64,000 nucleotides of DNA from LMUY01 sp965199165 (GCA_965199165.1 OZ240681.1:2108001-2172000), one strand, 5' to 3'. Shown: positions 1-8,912, counted from the first letter of the stretch. Notes: generated from the sequence alone by a model not told the origin. Program-made: numbers and translations.

Positions 1-718
1 CGGGGTCGGTCATGAACGGGCCTTCGTAGTACAGCGGGGCCAGCGGCAGGGTCTTGACCGCGTCCTTCGTCATGACGACCAGGGCGAGGAAGAACTCGTT
101 CCACGAGAAGAGGAACTGCCAGATCGCGACGACGATCAGCGAGGGGAAGATCAGCGGCACGACGATCCGGACCAGCACGGTGAACGGCCGGGCGCCGTCG
201 ATGCGGGCGGCTTCCTCCAGCACGTCGGGGATTTCGTCCATCGCCGCCTTGACGATGATGGTGCCGAACGGGATGCCCAGCGCGGTCTCCGGCCCGATCA
301 GGCCCAGGTAGTTGTTCGTCAGGCCAAGCGCCTCCAGCAACCGCGCGATCGGCACCAGGAGGGAGGCGAGCGGCAGCAGCAGCGCGGACACGACCACGAT
401 CAGGATCAGCTGTCGGCCGGGGATCCTGAGCCGAGAGATGGCGTAGGACAGTCCTATCACGCATACCAGCGTCGTGGCCACGGTCGCCAGGCTCACGAGC
501 GCGCTGCTGAGGAAGAACCTGGGCAGGTTGCCCTGCGACAGGACCGCCGACCAGTTCGCGAAGGTGACGTGCGGGGCGATCAGGACGGGGGAGAAGCTGT
601 CGACGGAGTCGCGCAGCGAGATGTCCACCATGTAGATCGTCGGCACCAGGCTCGCCGCCGTGGCGACCAGCAGCAGCGCGTATGCCGCAAGCCTGGCGCC
701 GGGGGATGCGCTAGGCAT
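1..718 (-). CDS. Carbohydrate ABC transporter permease, MalG type (3' part lost at window edge)
   Basis: Inner-membrane permease of a sugar ABC importer. The minus-strand frame starts at ATG 718 (MPSASPGARLAAYALL) and runs off the left edge, giving about 239 residues of the roughly 275 expected. It has an N-terminal membrane segment, several further hydrophobic segments, and the permease EAA loop (EEAARIDGA-x4-T, about residue 190) that contacts the ATPase. Its start overlaps the stop of the upstream permease by 8 bp, so the two are translationally coupled. It is the last visible gene of the minus-strand operon that begins near 5.56 kb. The ATP-binding subunit, if encoded here, must lie beyond the window. 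The substrate cannot be read from the sequence. Confidence 0.88.
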   Translation of the reverse strand, partial: MPSASPGARLAAYALLLVATAASLVPTIYMVDISLRDSVDSFSPVLIAPHVTFANWSAVLSQGNLPRFFLSSALVSLATVATTLVCVIGLSYAISRLRIPGRQLILIVVVSALLLPLASLLVPIARLLEALGLTNNYLGLIGPETALGIPFGTIIVKAAMDEIPDVLEEAARIDGARPFTVLVRIVVPLIFPSLIVVAIWQFLFSWNEFFLALVVMTKDAVKTLPLAPLYYEGPFMTDP

Positions 719-1589
719 CGGCGGTCTGCTGTGCCCGGCCCCACCGGTACTGCAGCACGATGATGGCGATGGAGAGCAGGAACAGCACCACGGCGATGGC
801 CGAGGCGTAGCCCATCTCGTTCAGGGTGAACCCGGTCTGGAAGATGTAGGTGGCCAGCGTCTGGGTGGCGTTGGCCGGGCCGCCCTCCGTCATCAGGAAG
901 ATGAGCGGGAACTGCTGCAGCGCCTGGATCGTGCCCAGCACGACCAACGAGGTGGTGGTCGGCCGCACCAGCGGCCAGATGATGTGGCGCACCAGGCCGA
1001 ACCCCCTCGCCCCGTCGATCGACGCCGCCGCGAGCAGGTCACGGTCCACCTGCGCCAATCCCACGCAGTACATCAGCACGAAGAAGCCGCACCACTGCCA
1101 CACGTTGACGAGGATCACCCCGACCGTGGCCGTCGCCGGGTCACCGAGGACGGCGGGGAAGCTGCCCCCGAGCCCGACGGTGTCGAACAGGCCGGACAGC
1201 AGCCCGTACTCCGGCGCGTAGATCGTGGTGAACACCAGCGCAACTACCGAGGGCGTGATCACCATGGGCAGGAACAGCAGCGTGCGGAACACGGCGCGCG
1301 ACCGGGCGACATACATCTCGATCGCCAGGCCGAGCACGAAGCCGATCGCTGTCTCCCCCACGACGGACAGCACCACCCAAACCACGGAGTTGCGCAGCGC
1401 GGTCCAGAACACCGGGTCGGCGGCGGCCTGCTGGTAGTTGACGCCGGTGAGGTTGCCATGGGCGTCGACGAAGCTGCCGGCGATGTTGGCAGCGATCGGG
1501 TAGACGATGAACGCGGCGAACATCAACAGGGCCGGCAGGACATACAGCCAGGCCAAGCCGCGGTCCCCCCGCGCGGCCCGCCCCGTCAC
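711..1589 (-). CDS. Carbohydrate ABC transporter permease, MalF/UgpA type
   Basis: Encodes 292 residues, the usual length for the first permease of a carbohydrate (CUT1) importer. Hydrophobic segments occur at about residues 13-33, 70-92, 105-128, 155-178, 205-225 and 262-282. The cytoplasmic EAA loop reads LLAAASIDGARGFGLVRHIIWP (about residues 185-206), with the conserved A-x-DGA-x6-I-x-P spacing. The start ATG overlaps the TGA of the binding-protein gene by 4 bp (ATGA), and the downstream partner permease begins before this gene ends. Together they should form a heterodimeric sugar channel in the inner membrane. The specificity is unknown. Confidence 0.9.
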   Translation of the reverse strand: MTGRAARGDRGLAWLYVLPALLMFAAFIVYPIAANIAGSFVDAHGNLTGVNYQQAAADPVFWTALRNSVVWVVLSVVGETAIGFVLGLAIEMYVARSRAVFRTLLFLPMVITPSVVALVFTTIYAPEYGLLSGLFDTVGLGGSFPAVLGDPATATVGVILVNVWQWCGFFVLMYCVGLAQVDRDLLAAASIDGARGFGLVRHIIWPLVRPTTTSLVVLGTIQALQQFPLIFLMTEGGPANATQTLATYIFQTGFTLNEMGYASAIAVVLFLLSIAIIVLQYRWGRAQQTADA

Positions 1590-2896
1590 GGCTTGGCGTC
1601 TGCCTGCGCCACGGCGGTCGCCTGCACTGCCGCCATCGCTGCCTCGGGCGTCGTCTGCCCGGCGCCGATCGCCTGTAGCCCGGTGATGAGGCTCTGGTTG
1701 ATCACCGGGTTGCCGATGACGTGCGTCCGCGCCGTGGCGAGTTGCTTGATGTAGGTGTCGTAGATCTCGGCCAAATGCGGCGGCAGCGTCTGCGTCGGCG
1801 ACTTGCCCGCGAAGGCCGGCAGGTCGTTCAGCTGGTCGAGCGCCTCCTGCTCGCCCACGCCGCTGATCATCTCGTGCAGCACGATCTTCGCCGCGGCCAG
1901 CACGTCCGGCGACTTGGCCGCCGCATCCGTGATGCCCCAGCCGAAATCCACGCCGCCCATCGGTTCAGCCGCGGCCCCATCACGCAGTGCCGGGAAGCTG
2001 AACGTCCCGTAATCGGCCATCGTCTTCAGGCCGGGCTGGTCCGACAGCTGCGTCTGCTGCAACCACCAGGAGCCGAGGGAGATCATCCCGACCCGCCCGG
2101 CCGCGAACAGGTTGGCGCCGACGGGATACTGCACGGCGCTGAGCGCACCCGGCTGCAGCACCTTGGCGGTGAACAGTTGTTGCCACGCCCGCGCAGCCTC
2201 CACCATGCCGGGCTTCGTCCACACCGCCGCGCCCTGCTGGGCCGCGACCATGCTGTCGGGGTCGGTCTGCACCGCGATCTCCGAGTAGAGCCAGACGTCG
2301 AACGTGCCGGTGGCGCCGCCCTGGAAGAACGGGGTGATCCCGGCCGCACGCAGCTTGTCGGCGTCGGCAATCAGCTCGGCCATCGTCTTGGGTGGGCCGT
2401 CCATCCCCGCCTTCTTGAAGGCGGGGATGTTGTACCAGAGGTTGTTGATCTGCGCTTCCTGGGGCAGGGCGTAGAAATCGTCATCGCCGTGCGGGTTGCC
2501 GAAGCGGGCTTCGCTCAACAGTGACGGCGCGAAGTTCTTCTGCCAGTCCGCGCCCCAGATCGCCGCGGCCACCGAGGCGAGCTTGAGCAGGTGCGGCCGG
2601 TACTGCTGCGTCTCGGCGCCGGGCGACAGGCCGATGATGTCGGGCAGGTTGCCCGAGCCGGCCGCGGCCTGCAGCGACACGGAATACGCGCCGTGCGGCT
2701 GGATTTGCGCTTGGACGTGGATGTCGGGATGCGCCTTCTCGATGGCTGCGATCATCGCGTTCATCGTCGGCGTGATCGGCGTCCACGACCACACCGTGAC
2801 GGTCACCGGGTCGGCGGCGCGCGCCGGACCGGCCGCGCCCATTGCCGCGAGGGCGAGTGCCGCGGTGAGCCCGTGCAGGGCCTTCCAATGTCTCAT
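1586..2896 (-). CDS. Extracellular sugar-binding protein of ABC transporter (UgpB/MalE-like)
   Basis: A 436-residue periplasmic binding protein. The chosen start is ATG 2896 (MRHWKALHG), which has AGGGAGAG about 6 bp upstream and opens a clean Sec signal peptide ending GPARAADP (cleavage near residue 26). The frame stays open further upstream but that stretch is Arg/Ser-rich and overlaps the spacer. The mature protein begins VTVTVWSWTP, typical of SBP_bac_1 family proteins, and contains LPDIIGL and WYNIPAFKKAG, where these proteins contact ligand. It sits directly upstream of the two permeases and 25 bp downstream of the sialidase-like gene, so its ligand is probably a sugar or sugar derivative handled by this operon. 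Confidence 0.9.
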   Translation of the reverse strand: MRHWKALHGLTAALALAAMGAAGPARAADPVTVTVWSWTPITPTMNAMIAAIEKAHPDIHVQAQIQPHGAYSVSLQAAAGSGNLPDIIGLSPGAETQQYRPHLLKLASVAAAIWGADWQKNFAPSLLSEARFGNPHGDDDFYALPQEAQINNLWYNIPAFKKAGMDGPPKTMAELIADADKLRAAGITPFFQGGATGTFDVWLYSEIAVQTDPDSMVAAQQGAAVWTKPGMVEAARAWQQLFTAKVLQPGALSAVQYPVGANLFAAGRVGMISLGSWWLQQTQLSDQPGLKTMADYGTFSFPALRDGAAAEPMGGVDFGWGITDAAAKSPDVLAAAKIVLHEMISGVGEQEALDQLNDLPAFAGKSPTQTLPPHLAEIYDTYIKQLATARTHVIGNPVINQSLITGLQAIGAGQTTPEAAMAAVQATAVAQADAKP

Positions 2897-2921
2897 TCGT
2901 TGTCTCTCCCTCGTTCGTTGT

Positions 2922-3977
2922 TCAGGCCGGTCCGTCGATGACTGCGAACCTGCGGTAGATGATGTCCGTCCGGCTGGCCGTGTAGGTGACGTGCAGCGCG
3001 CCATCTGCCGCGATGATGGCAGGATAGGAGAACTCACCCGGCCCGGTCTCCAGCTCCAAGACCGTCTGCCACGTCTCCCCGCCATCGGCCGAACTGCTCA
3101 AGGTCAGCGGCGTCCGCCGGCCCCAGTTTCCCGCAACCGGGTTGGACGCCAGCACCAGGCGCCCGTCCGGCAGGCGAGCGACGTCGAGCCCGCTGTTGTT
3201 GTTCGGCAGCGCCGTCGGATATGCCTCGGCCCAGCTCCGTCCGCCATCCCGTGAGTCGCTGCGATAGACGTGGCCGCGCGTGCTGCGCAACAGCATGTGC
3301 ACGTGCCCGGCGGCGTCTTCCCATAGCGTCGGCTGGATCACGCCGTCCCAGCCGAACACGCGGGCCGGGTCGGTCTCCCACAGGGCGGCCGCGGCCAGCC
3401 CGTCCCACCGGTGCTTGCCAGGGTCGTTCCGGTCGGCGGCATGCGCCAGCTTCACGTCGCTGCGCGTCCAGCTGGCACCGCGGTCGGTGGAGCGGTCGGT
3501 GAAGGCGTCCCAGTGCCGGTCGTCCTCGGTCGATCCGGGGGCCAGCCACGCTCCGTCCGCGAGCACGATGAGCTTGTTCTTGACCGGGCCGCGCGGCGCC
3601 GGGTCACCGGGCACCAGCGCGCATGGGGGCGTCCAGCTGGCGCCGCCGTCATGGGAGCGCGCCACCCGCGTCGTCCAGTCGTGCACGGACGCGCCGACCT
3701 TGTAGAACAGCCAGACGTCGCGGCCCTCGGCATGCAGCACGGGGTTCCAGTGGGGTTGGCCCGGCTCGGCGAAGCGGCGCTCGGGCGCGCTCCAGCCGGA
3801 CGAGCCGGCCCGGCAGAGCCAGATCGCCGTATCGCCGCTCGCCTCGCGCTGCCCGGCGAAGAACGCCACCAGCCGGTCGCCGCCTGGCAGGACCGCCACG
3901 GTGGAGGCATGGCAGGCCGCGAACGGCCGCCGCCCGGGCGGCAGCAGGGCGCTGCGTTCAAGTTCCCGCAGATGCAT
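2922..3977 (-). CDS. BNR-repeat / sialidase-superfamily protein, apparently cytoplasmic
   Basis: About 351 residues forming a six-bladed propeller of the sialidase superfamily. Asp-box repeats are visible: SHDGGASW (about 109-116), a degenerate STDRGASW (about 166), SRDGGRSW (about 245) and SADGGETW (about 305). There is no signal peptide (start MHLRELERSALLP; a GTG lies one codon upstream), which suggests it acts inside the cell on imported material, unlike classic secreted sialidases. It lies 12 bp after the aldolase-like gene and upstream of the sugar importer. Neuraminidase activity is not established: many such proteins act on, or only bind, other glycosides. No neuraminate catabolic genes (nanE, nanK) are visible here. 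Confidence 0.75.
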   Translation of the reverse strand: MHLRELERSALLPPGRRPFAACHASTVAVLPGGDRLVAFFAGQREASGDTAIWLCRAGSSGWSAPERRFAEPGQPHWNPVLHAEGRDVWLFYKVGASVHDWTTRVARSHDGGASWTPPCALVPGDPAPRGPVKNKLIVLADGAWLAPGSTEDDRHWDAFTDRSTDRGASWTRSDVKLAHAADRNDPGKHRWDGLAAAALWETDPARVFGWDGVIQPTLWEDAAGHVHMLLRSTRGHVYRSDSRDGGRSWAEAYPTALPNNNSGLDVARLPDGRLVLASNPVAGNWGRRTPLTLSSSADGGETWQTVLELETGPGEFSYPAIIAADGALHVTYTASRTDIIYRRFAVIDGPA

Positions 3978-3989
3978 CACCCGGCCCGG

Positions 3990-4922
3990 TCAGGCGGCCC
4001 GCTTGCCTTGCAGCGAGCGCAAGGCTTCGGCCACGCGCTGCCCGACCGCCGCATCCGCCGGGCGCAGCGGCACACGGGTGCGCGCCCAGGCGGGATTGCC
4101 GGTCATCGCCGCCATGGCCGCCTTCAGCGTCGGCACGAACGGGCCGCTGAACAAGGCGCAGGCCTGCTGCATCGCTCCGGCCGCGCCGGGTCCGTCGAAC
4201 ATCGCGCGCACCATGCCCGGCACCACGTTGCCGAGCCCGCAGATCGTCCCGGTGCCGCCAAGCTCGGCCGCGTGGCCGATATCGGCCTCGTTGCCGATCA
4301 GGATCGGCACGTCAGGTGCCGCATGCCGGAAGGCCTCGAAGTCGGCGAACGCGCCGCTGCTGTCCTTCACCCCGGCGACGACAGGGCCGTAGCGGCGCCG
4401 CAAGGACGCGACCGCATCCGGATGGACCGGCACGCCGGACACCTGCGGGATGTGGTAGAGCATGGCGCGCAACCGGTCATCCGCCACGCCGTCCAGGATG
4501 GCGGCGAACGCGTCCTCGACCCCGGTGGCGTCACGATAGAAATACGGCGGCAGCAGCAGCACGTGGCAGAGACCCAGGGCCAGGACGTCCCGCGTCATGG
4601 CGATGCTGTCGCCGATGGCCGGGAACCCTGCGCCGACCGAGAGCCGGGCCGCCGGGATGCCGCGGGCCAACAGGCCGCTGAGGGTGTCCAACCGTTCCCG
4701 CGCAGTGAAGGACGCGCCTTCGCCGGAGGTCCCGAACAGCACCAGGCCGTGGCACCCCTGGTCGAACAGCCAGTGGGCGTGTTCGGCGAGCAAGCCACCG
4801 TCCACGCCGCCATGGCTGTCCACGGGCGTGGCGGAGGCGACCCAGAAGCCGGAAATGCCGTCAGTTTGCAACGTGGTGTCCTCGGTCTGGAGCGGGCTGG
4901 GCCGGGCTTGATTGGTTGCCAT
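3990..4922 (-). CDS. DapA/dihydrodipicolinate synthase-family aldolase or dehydratase
   Basis: A class I TIM-barrel lyase of the DHDPS/N-acetylneuraminate lyase/KDG-aldolase family, about 310 residues from ATG 4922. Visible family marks are GTSGEGASFT (substrate carboxylate loop), LLLPPYFYR, the tyrosine in MLYHIPQVSG, and the Schiff-base lysine in VAGVKDSSGAF. The ATG start overlaps the 3' end of the GntR gene by about 60 bp. A TTG near 4874 with GAGG 8 bp upstream, giving LQTDGISGFW, is an equally credible start. In a sugar-import operon it more likely cleaves or dehydrates a 2-keto-3-deoxy sugar acid than makes dihydrodipicolinate. The exact substrate is unknown. Confidence 0.85.
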   Translation of the reverse strand: MATNQARPSPLQTEDTTLQTDGISGFWVASATPVDSHGGVDGGLLAEHAHWLFDQGCHGLVLFGTSGEGASFTARERLDTLSGLLARGIPAARLSVGAGFPAIGDSIAMTRDVLALGLCHVLLLPPYFYRDATGVEDAFAAILDGVADDRLRAMLYHIPQVSGVPVHPDAVASLRRRYGPVVAGVKDSSGAFADFEAFRHAAPDVPILIGNEADIGHAAELGGTGTICGLGNVVPGMVRAMFDGPGAAGAMQQACALFSGPFVPTLKAAMAAMTGNPAWARTRVPLRPADAAVGQRVAEALRSLQGKRAA

Positions 4923-5559
4923 CCAGGCCAAGCGCACGGCGCCGGGCGGAGCCGAGGTGCTGGCGCAAGGCCTCCAGCGCGGCCGGGGCATCGCGCGCCT
5001 GGATCGCCATCAGGATGGGACGGTGCTCCCGCAATGCCGGCGCCAGCGATTCCGGGGTGAGCGTGACCCGGTCGTACATGACGATGCGGATCCGAATCGC
5101 GTTCACCCGGTGCAGGTTGCTGATCAGCGAGTTGCCCATGCTGTCGACCAGCGCGTCGTGGAAGCCCCAGTCGACCGCCTGCGCCCGCTCCAGCGTCGCC
5201 GGGGCGCCGCCACCGCGCACCGCCGCCTCCATCTCCTCGAGCGCTGCCACCTGAGCTGCAATCGCCGAGTCCGGCGCGGTCCGCACGTAGTGCAGCAGCG
5301 CCTCCCGCTCGAGAAGGTCGCGCAGGCTGAACGCCTCGTGGATCAGCCGTGGGTCGGCGCCGATGATCTGCAGGCCGCGCTGCGCCAGCGCCCGCACCAG
5401 CCCCTCGGCTTCCAGCCGGGGGATCATCTCCCGGATGGCGCCGAGCGGGAAACCGACCAGTTCGGCCAAATCCCGCTGGGTGACGAACTGCCCGGCAACC
5501 AGGCGGCGATCCAGCAAATGCCGGGTAAACGCGTCATATGCCTGCGCGCGCATCGTCAT
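4861..5559 (-). CDS. GntR-family transcriptional regulator with FCD domain
   Basis: Encodes about 232 residues from ATG 5559 (MTMRAQAYDAF). The N-terminal winged helix-turn-helix includes QRDLAELVGFPLGAIRE and is followed by LEAEGLV, the standard GntR wing entry. The C-terminal all-helical FCD ligand domain carries histidines (for example WGFHDALV and REHRPIL) typical of metal-assisted carboxylate or sugar-acid sensing. Another ATG at 5583 lies inside a 16-bp palindrome, so the downstream start is preferred. No Shine-Dalgarno is visible and the message may be nearly leaderless. Its position between the two divergent sugar arms suggests it controls both and itself. Confidence 0.87.
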   Translation of the reverse strand: MTMRAQAYDAFTRHLLDRRLVAGQFVTQRDLAELVGFPLGAIREMIPRLEAEGLVRALAQRGLQIIGADPRLIHEAFSLRDLLEREALLHYVRTAPDSAIAAQVAALEEMEAAVRGGGAPATLERAQAVDWGFHDALVDSMGNSLISNLHRVNAIRIRIVMYDRVTLTPESLAPALREHRPILMAIQARDAPAALEALRQHLGSARRRALGLDGNQSSPAQPAPDRGHHVAN

Positions 5560-5574
5560 GAACACAACAGTGCG

Positions 5575-5590
5575 CACTGACATGTCAGTG
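5575..5590. promoter_or_regulatory. 16-bp perfect palindrome, probable GntR operator
   Basis: CACTGACATGTCAGTG reads identically on both strands and lies 16 bp upstream of the GntR start and 75 bp upstream of the isomerase-like gene. A minus-strand TTGACA (5591-5596) abuts it directly, so a bound dimer would cover the promoter spacer of the minus operon. The position fits an autoregulatory operator of the adjacent GntR protein. A 16-bp palindrome is expected by chance about once in 64 kb, so location is the main support. Confidence 0.55.
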
Positions 5591-5601
5591 TGTCAACAGT
5601 G

Positions 5602-5630
5602 TTGCCGGTTCCCCAAGGCTGGCCTAGGCT
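5602..5630 (+). promoter_or_regulatory. Candidate sigma-70 promoter for the isomerase-kinase-TRAP operon
   Basis: TTGCCG (5602-5607) and TAGGCT (5625-5630) are separated by 17 bp, a good match to housekeeping promoters of high-GC alphaproteobacteria. They lie 36 bp before the GTG start of the isomerase-like gene and just downstream of the palindrome at 5575-5590. This is pattern-based only. Confidence 0.35.
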
Positions 5631-5665
5631 GCTAGCAACGAGACCGGCTTGCGAGGAAACCCAAC

Positions 5666-7270
5666 GTGACATCGCCGAGACAGGTGCTGCTGGTCGCAAG
5701 CGGCGATCTGCGCCAGAGCGCCAACGCCCTATGCTGGCCCGCCCAGGCCGCCATGGAGCAGCGATTGGCGGAGGCGCTGCAGGCCTGCGGCGGTGCCGTC
5801 CAGCGCGCCCACCCGTACGATCCGGCGCTCGGCCACGGCTTCATCGCCAGTCAGAAGCAGGGCATGGCCGTGTTCGCGGCACTGGATCCGGAGCAGCCGA
5901 TCATCGTGGCCGAGGCGGTTTGGCAATACAGCCACCACGTGCTCGCCGGGCTGACGAGCCATCGCGGCCCGATCCTCACCGTGGCCAACTGGTCCGGGCA
6001 GTGGCCGGGGTTGGTGGGCATGCTGAACCTCAACGGGTCCCTCACCAAGGCCGGCGTGCGCTACAGCACGGTCTGGAGCGAGACGTTCGACGACGCGCCC
6101 TTCCGCAGCAAGCTGACGCAGTGGCTGAACCAGGGAGAGGTGACGCACGACCTGTCGCACGTGCACCCGTTCGACCCAGCCACTGCGCCTGAGCGCGCGC
6201 GCGACCTCGCCAGGCAGGTCGCGGCGGACTTGCGTCGCAACAAGTCGATCATGGGCGTGTTCGACGAAGGCTGCATGGGCATGTTCAACGCCATCATCCC
6301 GGACGAGCTGCTGATGCCGCTGGGCGTGTTCAAGGAAAGGCTGTCCCAATCCAGCCTCTACGCCGCGGCGCGTGCGGTGCCGGAAGCGGAGGCGCGCGCC
6401 GTCTACACCTGGCTCACGGAGGCAGGCATGCGCTTCCACATCGGCAGCGACCCGGCGACGGAGCTGACGGAGGCGCAGGTGCTCGACCAATGCCGCACCT
6501 ACATCGCCGCCGTCCGCCTGGCCGAGGAGTTCGGCTGCGAGACGATCGGCATCCAATACCAGCAGGGACTGAAGGACCTGCTGCCCGCGTCCGACCTGGC
6601 GGAAGGGCTGCTGAACAACGACGACCGCCCCCCGGTGAGCGGGCCGGACGGCGTGATCCGCCCCGGGCGCGCCATCCCGCACTTCAACGAGGTGGACGAG
6701 TGCGCCGGGCTCGACGCACTGTTCACCAACCGGCTGCATCGCGCCCTGGGACAGCCGGTGGAGACCACGTTGCACGATCTGCGCTGGGGCGATGTCGACC
6801 GCAGCGGCAGCACGGCGGACTACGTGTGGGTGTTCGAGATCTCCGGCGCCGCGCCGCCCGCGCACCATGTCGGCGGCTGGCACGGCACGGACAGCCTGCG
6901 CCAGCCGCCGATGTATTTCCGCCTGGGCGGCGGCACGGTCCGCGGCGTGGCCAAGCCCGGCGAGATCGTCTGGTCCCGCATCTACGTGGAGGACCGGCGG
7001 CTGAAGCTCGACATCGGCCGCGGCCACGTCGCCGACCTGCCCGCGGCGGAGACGCAGCGCCGCTGGGATGCGACGACGCCGCAATGGCCGATCATGCACG
7101 GCGTGCTGCACGGCGTTTCGCGCGACCAGATGATGGCGCGGCACAAGGCCAACCACGTGCAGGTCGCCTACGCCCACTCGGCTGCGGAGGCGGACCTCGC
7201 GATGGCGGCCAAGGCGGCGCTGGCGGCGGAGCTGGGGCTGGACGTGTTCCTCTGCGGTGCGGCCGGCTGA
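5666..7270 (+). CDS. L-fucose/D-arabinose isomerase-like protein
   Basis: A 534-residue protein of the FucI/AraA fold group, expected to interconvert an aldose and its ketose in the cytoplasm. The start is GTG 5666, with GAGGAAA a few bases upstream. Supporting segments include GVFDEGCMGMFNAIIPDELL (about residues 195-215, where FucI enzymes place metal-binding acidic residues), EEFGCETIGIQYQQGL and HFNEVDECAG. The length is somewhat below FucI proper (about 590). It is coupled by a one-base stop/start overlap to the FGGY kinase, so isomerisation followed by phosphorylation of the ketose is the likely sequence of steps. The sugar is not identifiable. Some family members in such loci have no demonstrated isomerase activity. 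Confidence 0.75.
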   Translation: MTSPRQVLLVASGDLRQSANALCWPAQAAMEQRLAEALQACGGAVQRAHPYDPALGHGFIASQKQGMAVFAALDPEQPIIVAEAVWQYSHHVLAGLTSHRGPILTVANWSGQWPGLVGMLNLNGSLTKAGVRYSTVWSETFDDAPFRSKLTQWLNQGEVTHDLSHVHPFDPATAPERARDLARQVAADLRRNKSIMGVFDEGCMGMFNAIIPDELLMPLGVFKERLSQSSLYAAARAVPEAEARAVYTWLTEAGMRFHIGSDPATELTEAQVLDQCRTYIAAVRLAEEFGCETIGIQYQQGLKDLLPASDLAEGLLNNDDRPPVSGPDGVIRPGRAIPHFNEVDECAGLDALFTNRLHRALGQPVETTLHDLRWGDVDRSGSTADYVWVFEISGAAPPAHHVGGWHGTDSLRQPPMYFRLGGGTVRGVAKPGEIVWSRIYVEDRRLKLDIGRGHVADLPAAETQRRWDATTPQWPIMHGVLHGVSRDQMMARHKANHVQVAYAHSAAEADLAMAAKAALAAELGLDVFLCGAAG

Positions 7271-8880
7271 TGGACGTCCTGCTCGGCATCGACGTCGGCA
7301 CCGGCAGCGCGCGCGCCGGCGTGTTCGACCGCGGCGGCGTGATGCTGGCGCAGGCCAGCCGCCCGATCCGGCAGTGGCGGCCGCAGCCGGACTTCGTGCA
7401 GCAATCCTCGGCCGACATCTGGGCCGCCATCCGCGCCGCCGTGCGGCAGGCGATGGCGGCGGCCGGGCCGCACGCGGTGCGCGGCATCGGCTTCGACGCG
7501 ACCTGCTCGCTGGTGGTGCTGGATGCGGCCGGGCAGCCCGTCTCCGTCGATCCGGCGGGCGCGCCGGAGCAGGACGTGATCGTCTGGATGGACCATCGCG
7601 CGGGCGACCAGGCGGACCGCATCAACGCGACCGGGCAGCCCGTGCTGCGCTACGTGGGCGGCCGCATCTCGCTGGAGATGGAGACGCCCAAGCTGCTCTG
7701 GTTGAAGGAGCACCATCCGGCGGCCTGGCGCCACGCCGCGCACTTCTTTGACCTGCCGGATTTCCTGACCTGGCGTGCGACCGGGTCGTTGTCGCGCTCG
7801 CTCTGCTCCACCGTGTGCAAATGGACCTATCTCGGCCACGAGCAGCGGTGGGACGAAGGCTATTTCCGCGCGGTCGGCCTGGGCGAGCTGGCCGACGAGG
7901 GCTTCAGCCGCATCGGACAGACCGTGCTGCCCATGGGCACGCCCGTGGGCGCCGGCCTATCGGCGCAGGCGGCGGCCGAGCTCGGGCTGGCGCCGGGCAC
8001 GCCGGTCGGCACCTCCGCCATCGATGCGCATGCCGGTGGGCTGGGCGTGATCGGCGCGGCGCTGGACGGCCCGGTGGATTGGCGCCACCGGGTCGCGCTG
8101 GTGGGCGGCACGTCGAGCTGCCACATGGCGGTGTCGCCCGACCCGAGCTTCGTCCCCGGCGTCTGGGGACCGTACTTCTCCGCAATGGTGCCGGAGCTCT
8201 GGCTGAACGAGGGCGGCCAGTCCGCGACCGGCGCGCTCGTCGACCACCTGGTGCAGACCCACGCCGCCTATCCGGCGGTGGCGGAGCAGGCCAGCCGCAG
8301 CGGTCGTCACGTCTTCGCCCTGCTGGCCGACCGGCTGGACGCGCTGGCGGCCGGCGGCGCCCCGGCGCGGCTGACCGCCGGGTTGCATGTCATGCCGGAC
8401 TTCCACGGCAACCGCTCGCCCCGCGCCGACGCGACGCTGCGGGGCATGGTCAGCGGGCTGAGCCTGTCGGCGACGCAGGACGACCTCGCCTTGCTCTATT
8501 TGGCCGGCGTGCAGGCCGTGGCCTACGGGACCCGGCACATCATCGCGGCGATGAACGCGGACGGCTACGCCATCGACACCATCATGGCCTGCGGCGGCGG
8601 CACGAAGGACCGGGTGTTCCTGCGCGAGCACGCCGACGCCACCGGGTGCCGCGTGGTGCTGCCGCAGGAGCCGGAGGCGGTGCTGCTGGGCGCCGCGATC
8701 CTGGGCGGCGTGGCGGCCGGCCTGTTCCCCGCGATCCCCGATGCGATGGCGGCGATGAGCCGCGCGGGCACGGTGATCGAGCCTTCGCCGGAGCTGCGGG
8801 CGTATCACGACGCGAAATACTCGGTGTTCCAGCGCATGCATGACGACCAGCTGGCATACCGCGGCCTCATGGCGGGCTGA
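7270..8880 (+). CDS. FGGY-family carbohydrate kinase (ribulokinase/xylulokinase-like)
   Basis: Encodes 536 residues from ATG 7270, which shares its A with the stop codon of the isomerase-like gene. The N-terminal phosphate loop LLGIDVGTGSARAGVFD and the segment IGFDATCSLVVLD are typical of the D-ribulokinase/YihV-like branch. VIVWMDHRAGDQA contains the sugar-contacting W-x-D-x-R, and the C-terminal ATP-binding CGGGTKDRVFL and LLGAAILGG are intact. The enzyme should phosphorylate a ketose made by the preceding isomerase-like protein and deliver it to an aldolase or epimerase that is not in the window. It is followed after 32 bp by the TRAP transporter genes in the same orientation. Confidence 0.87.
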   Translation: MDVLLGIDVGTGSARAGVFDRGGVMLAQASRPIRQWRPQPDFVQQSSADIWAAIRAAVRQAMAAAGPHAVRGIGFDATCSLVVLDAAGQPVSVDPAGAPEQDVIVWMDHRAGDQADRINATGQPVLRYVGGRISLEMETPKLLWLKEHHPAAWRHAAHFFDLPDFLTWRATGSLSRSLCSTVCKWTYLGHEQRWDEGYFRAVGLGELADEGFSRIGQTVLPMGTPVGAGLSAQAAAELGLAPGTPVGTSAIDAHAGGLGVIGAALDGPVDWRHRVALVGGTSSCHMAVSPDPSFVPGVWGPYFSAMVPELWLNEGGQSATGALVDHLVQTHAAYPAVAEQASRSGRHVFALLADRLDALAAGGAPARLTAGLHVMPDFHGNRSPRADATLRGMVSGLSLSATQDDLALLYLAGVQAVAYGTRHIIAAMNADGYAIDTIMACGGGTKDRVFLREHADATGCRVVLPQEPEAVLLGAAILGGVAAGLFPAIPDAMAAMSRAGTVIEPSPELRAYHDAKYSVFQRMHDDQLAYRGLMAG

Positions 8881-8912
8881 GGGCGACCAAACAACAACGG
8901 GAGGAACCGACC

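Noticed and set aside
6490..7269. Extended upstream reading frame in front of the FGGY kinase
   Set aside because: The first 260 codons are an out-of-frame shadow of the isomerase-like gene; the kinase begins at ATG 7270 with its phosphate loop.
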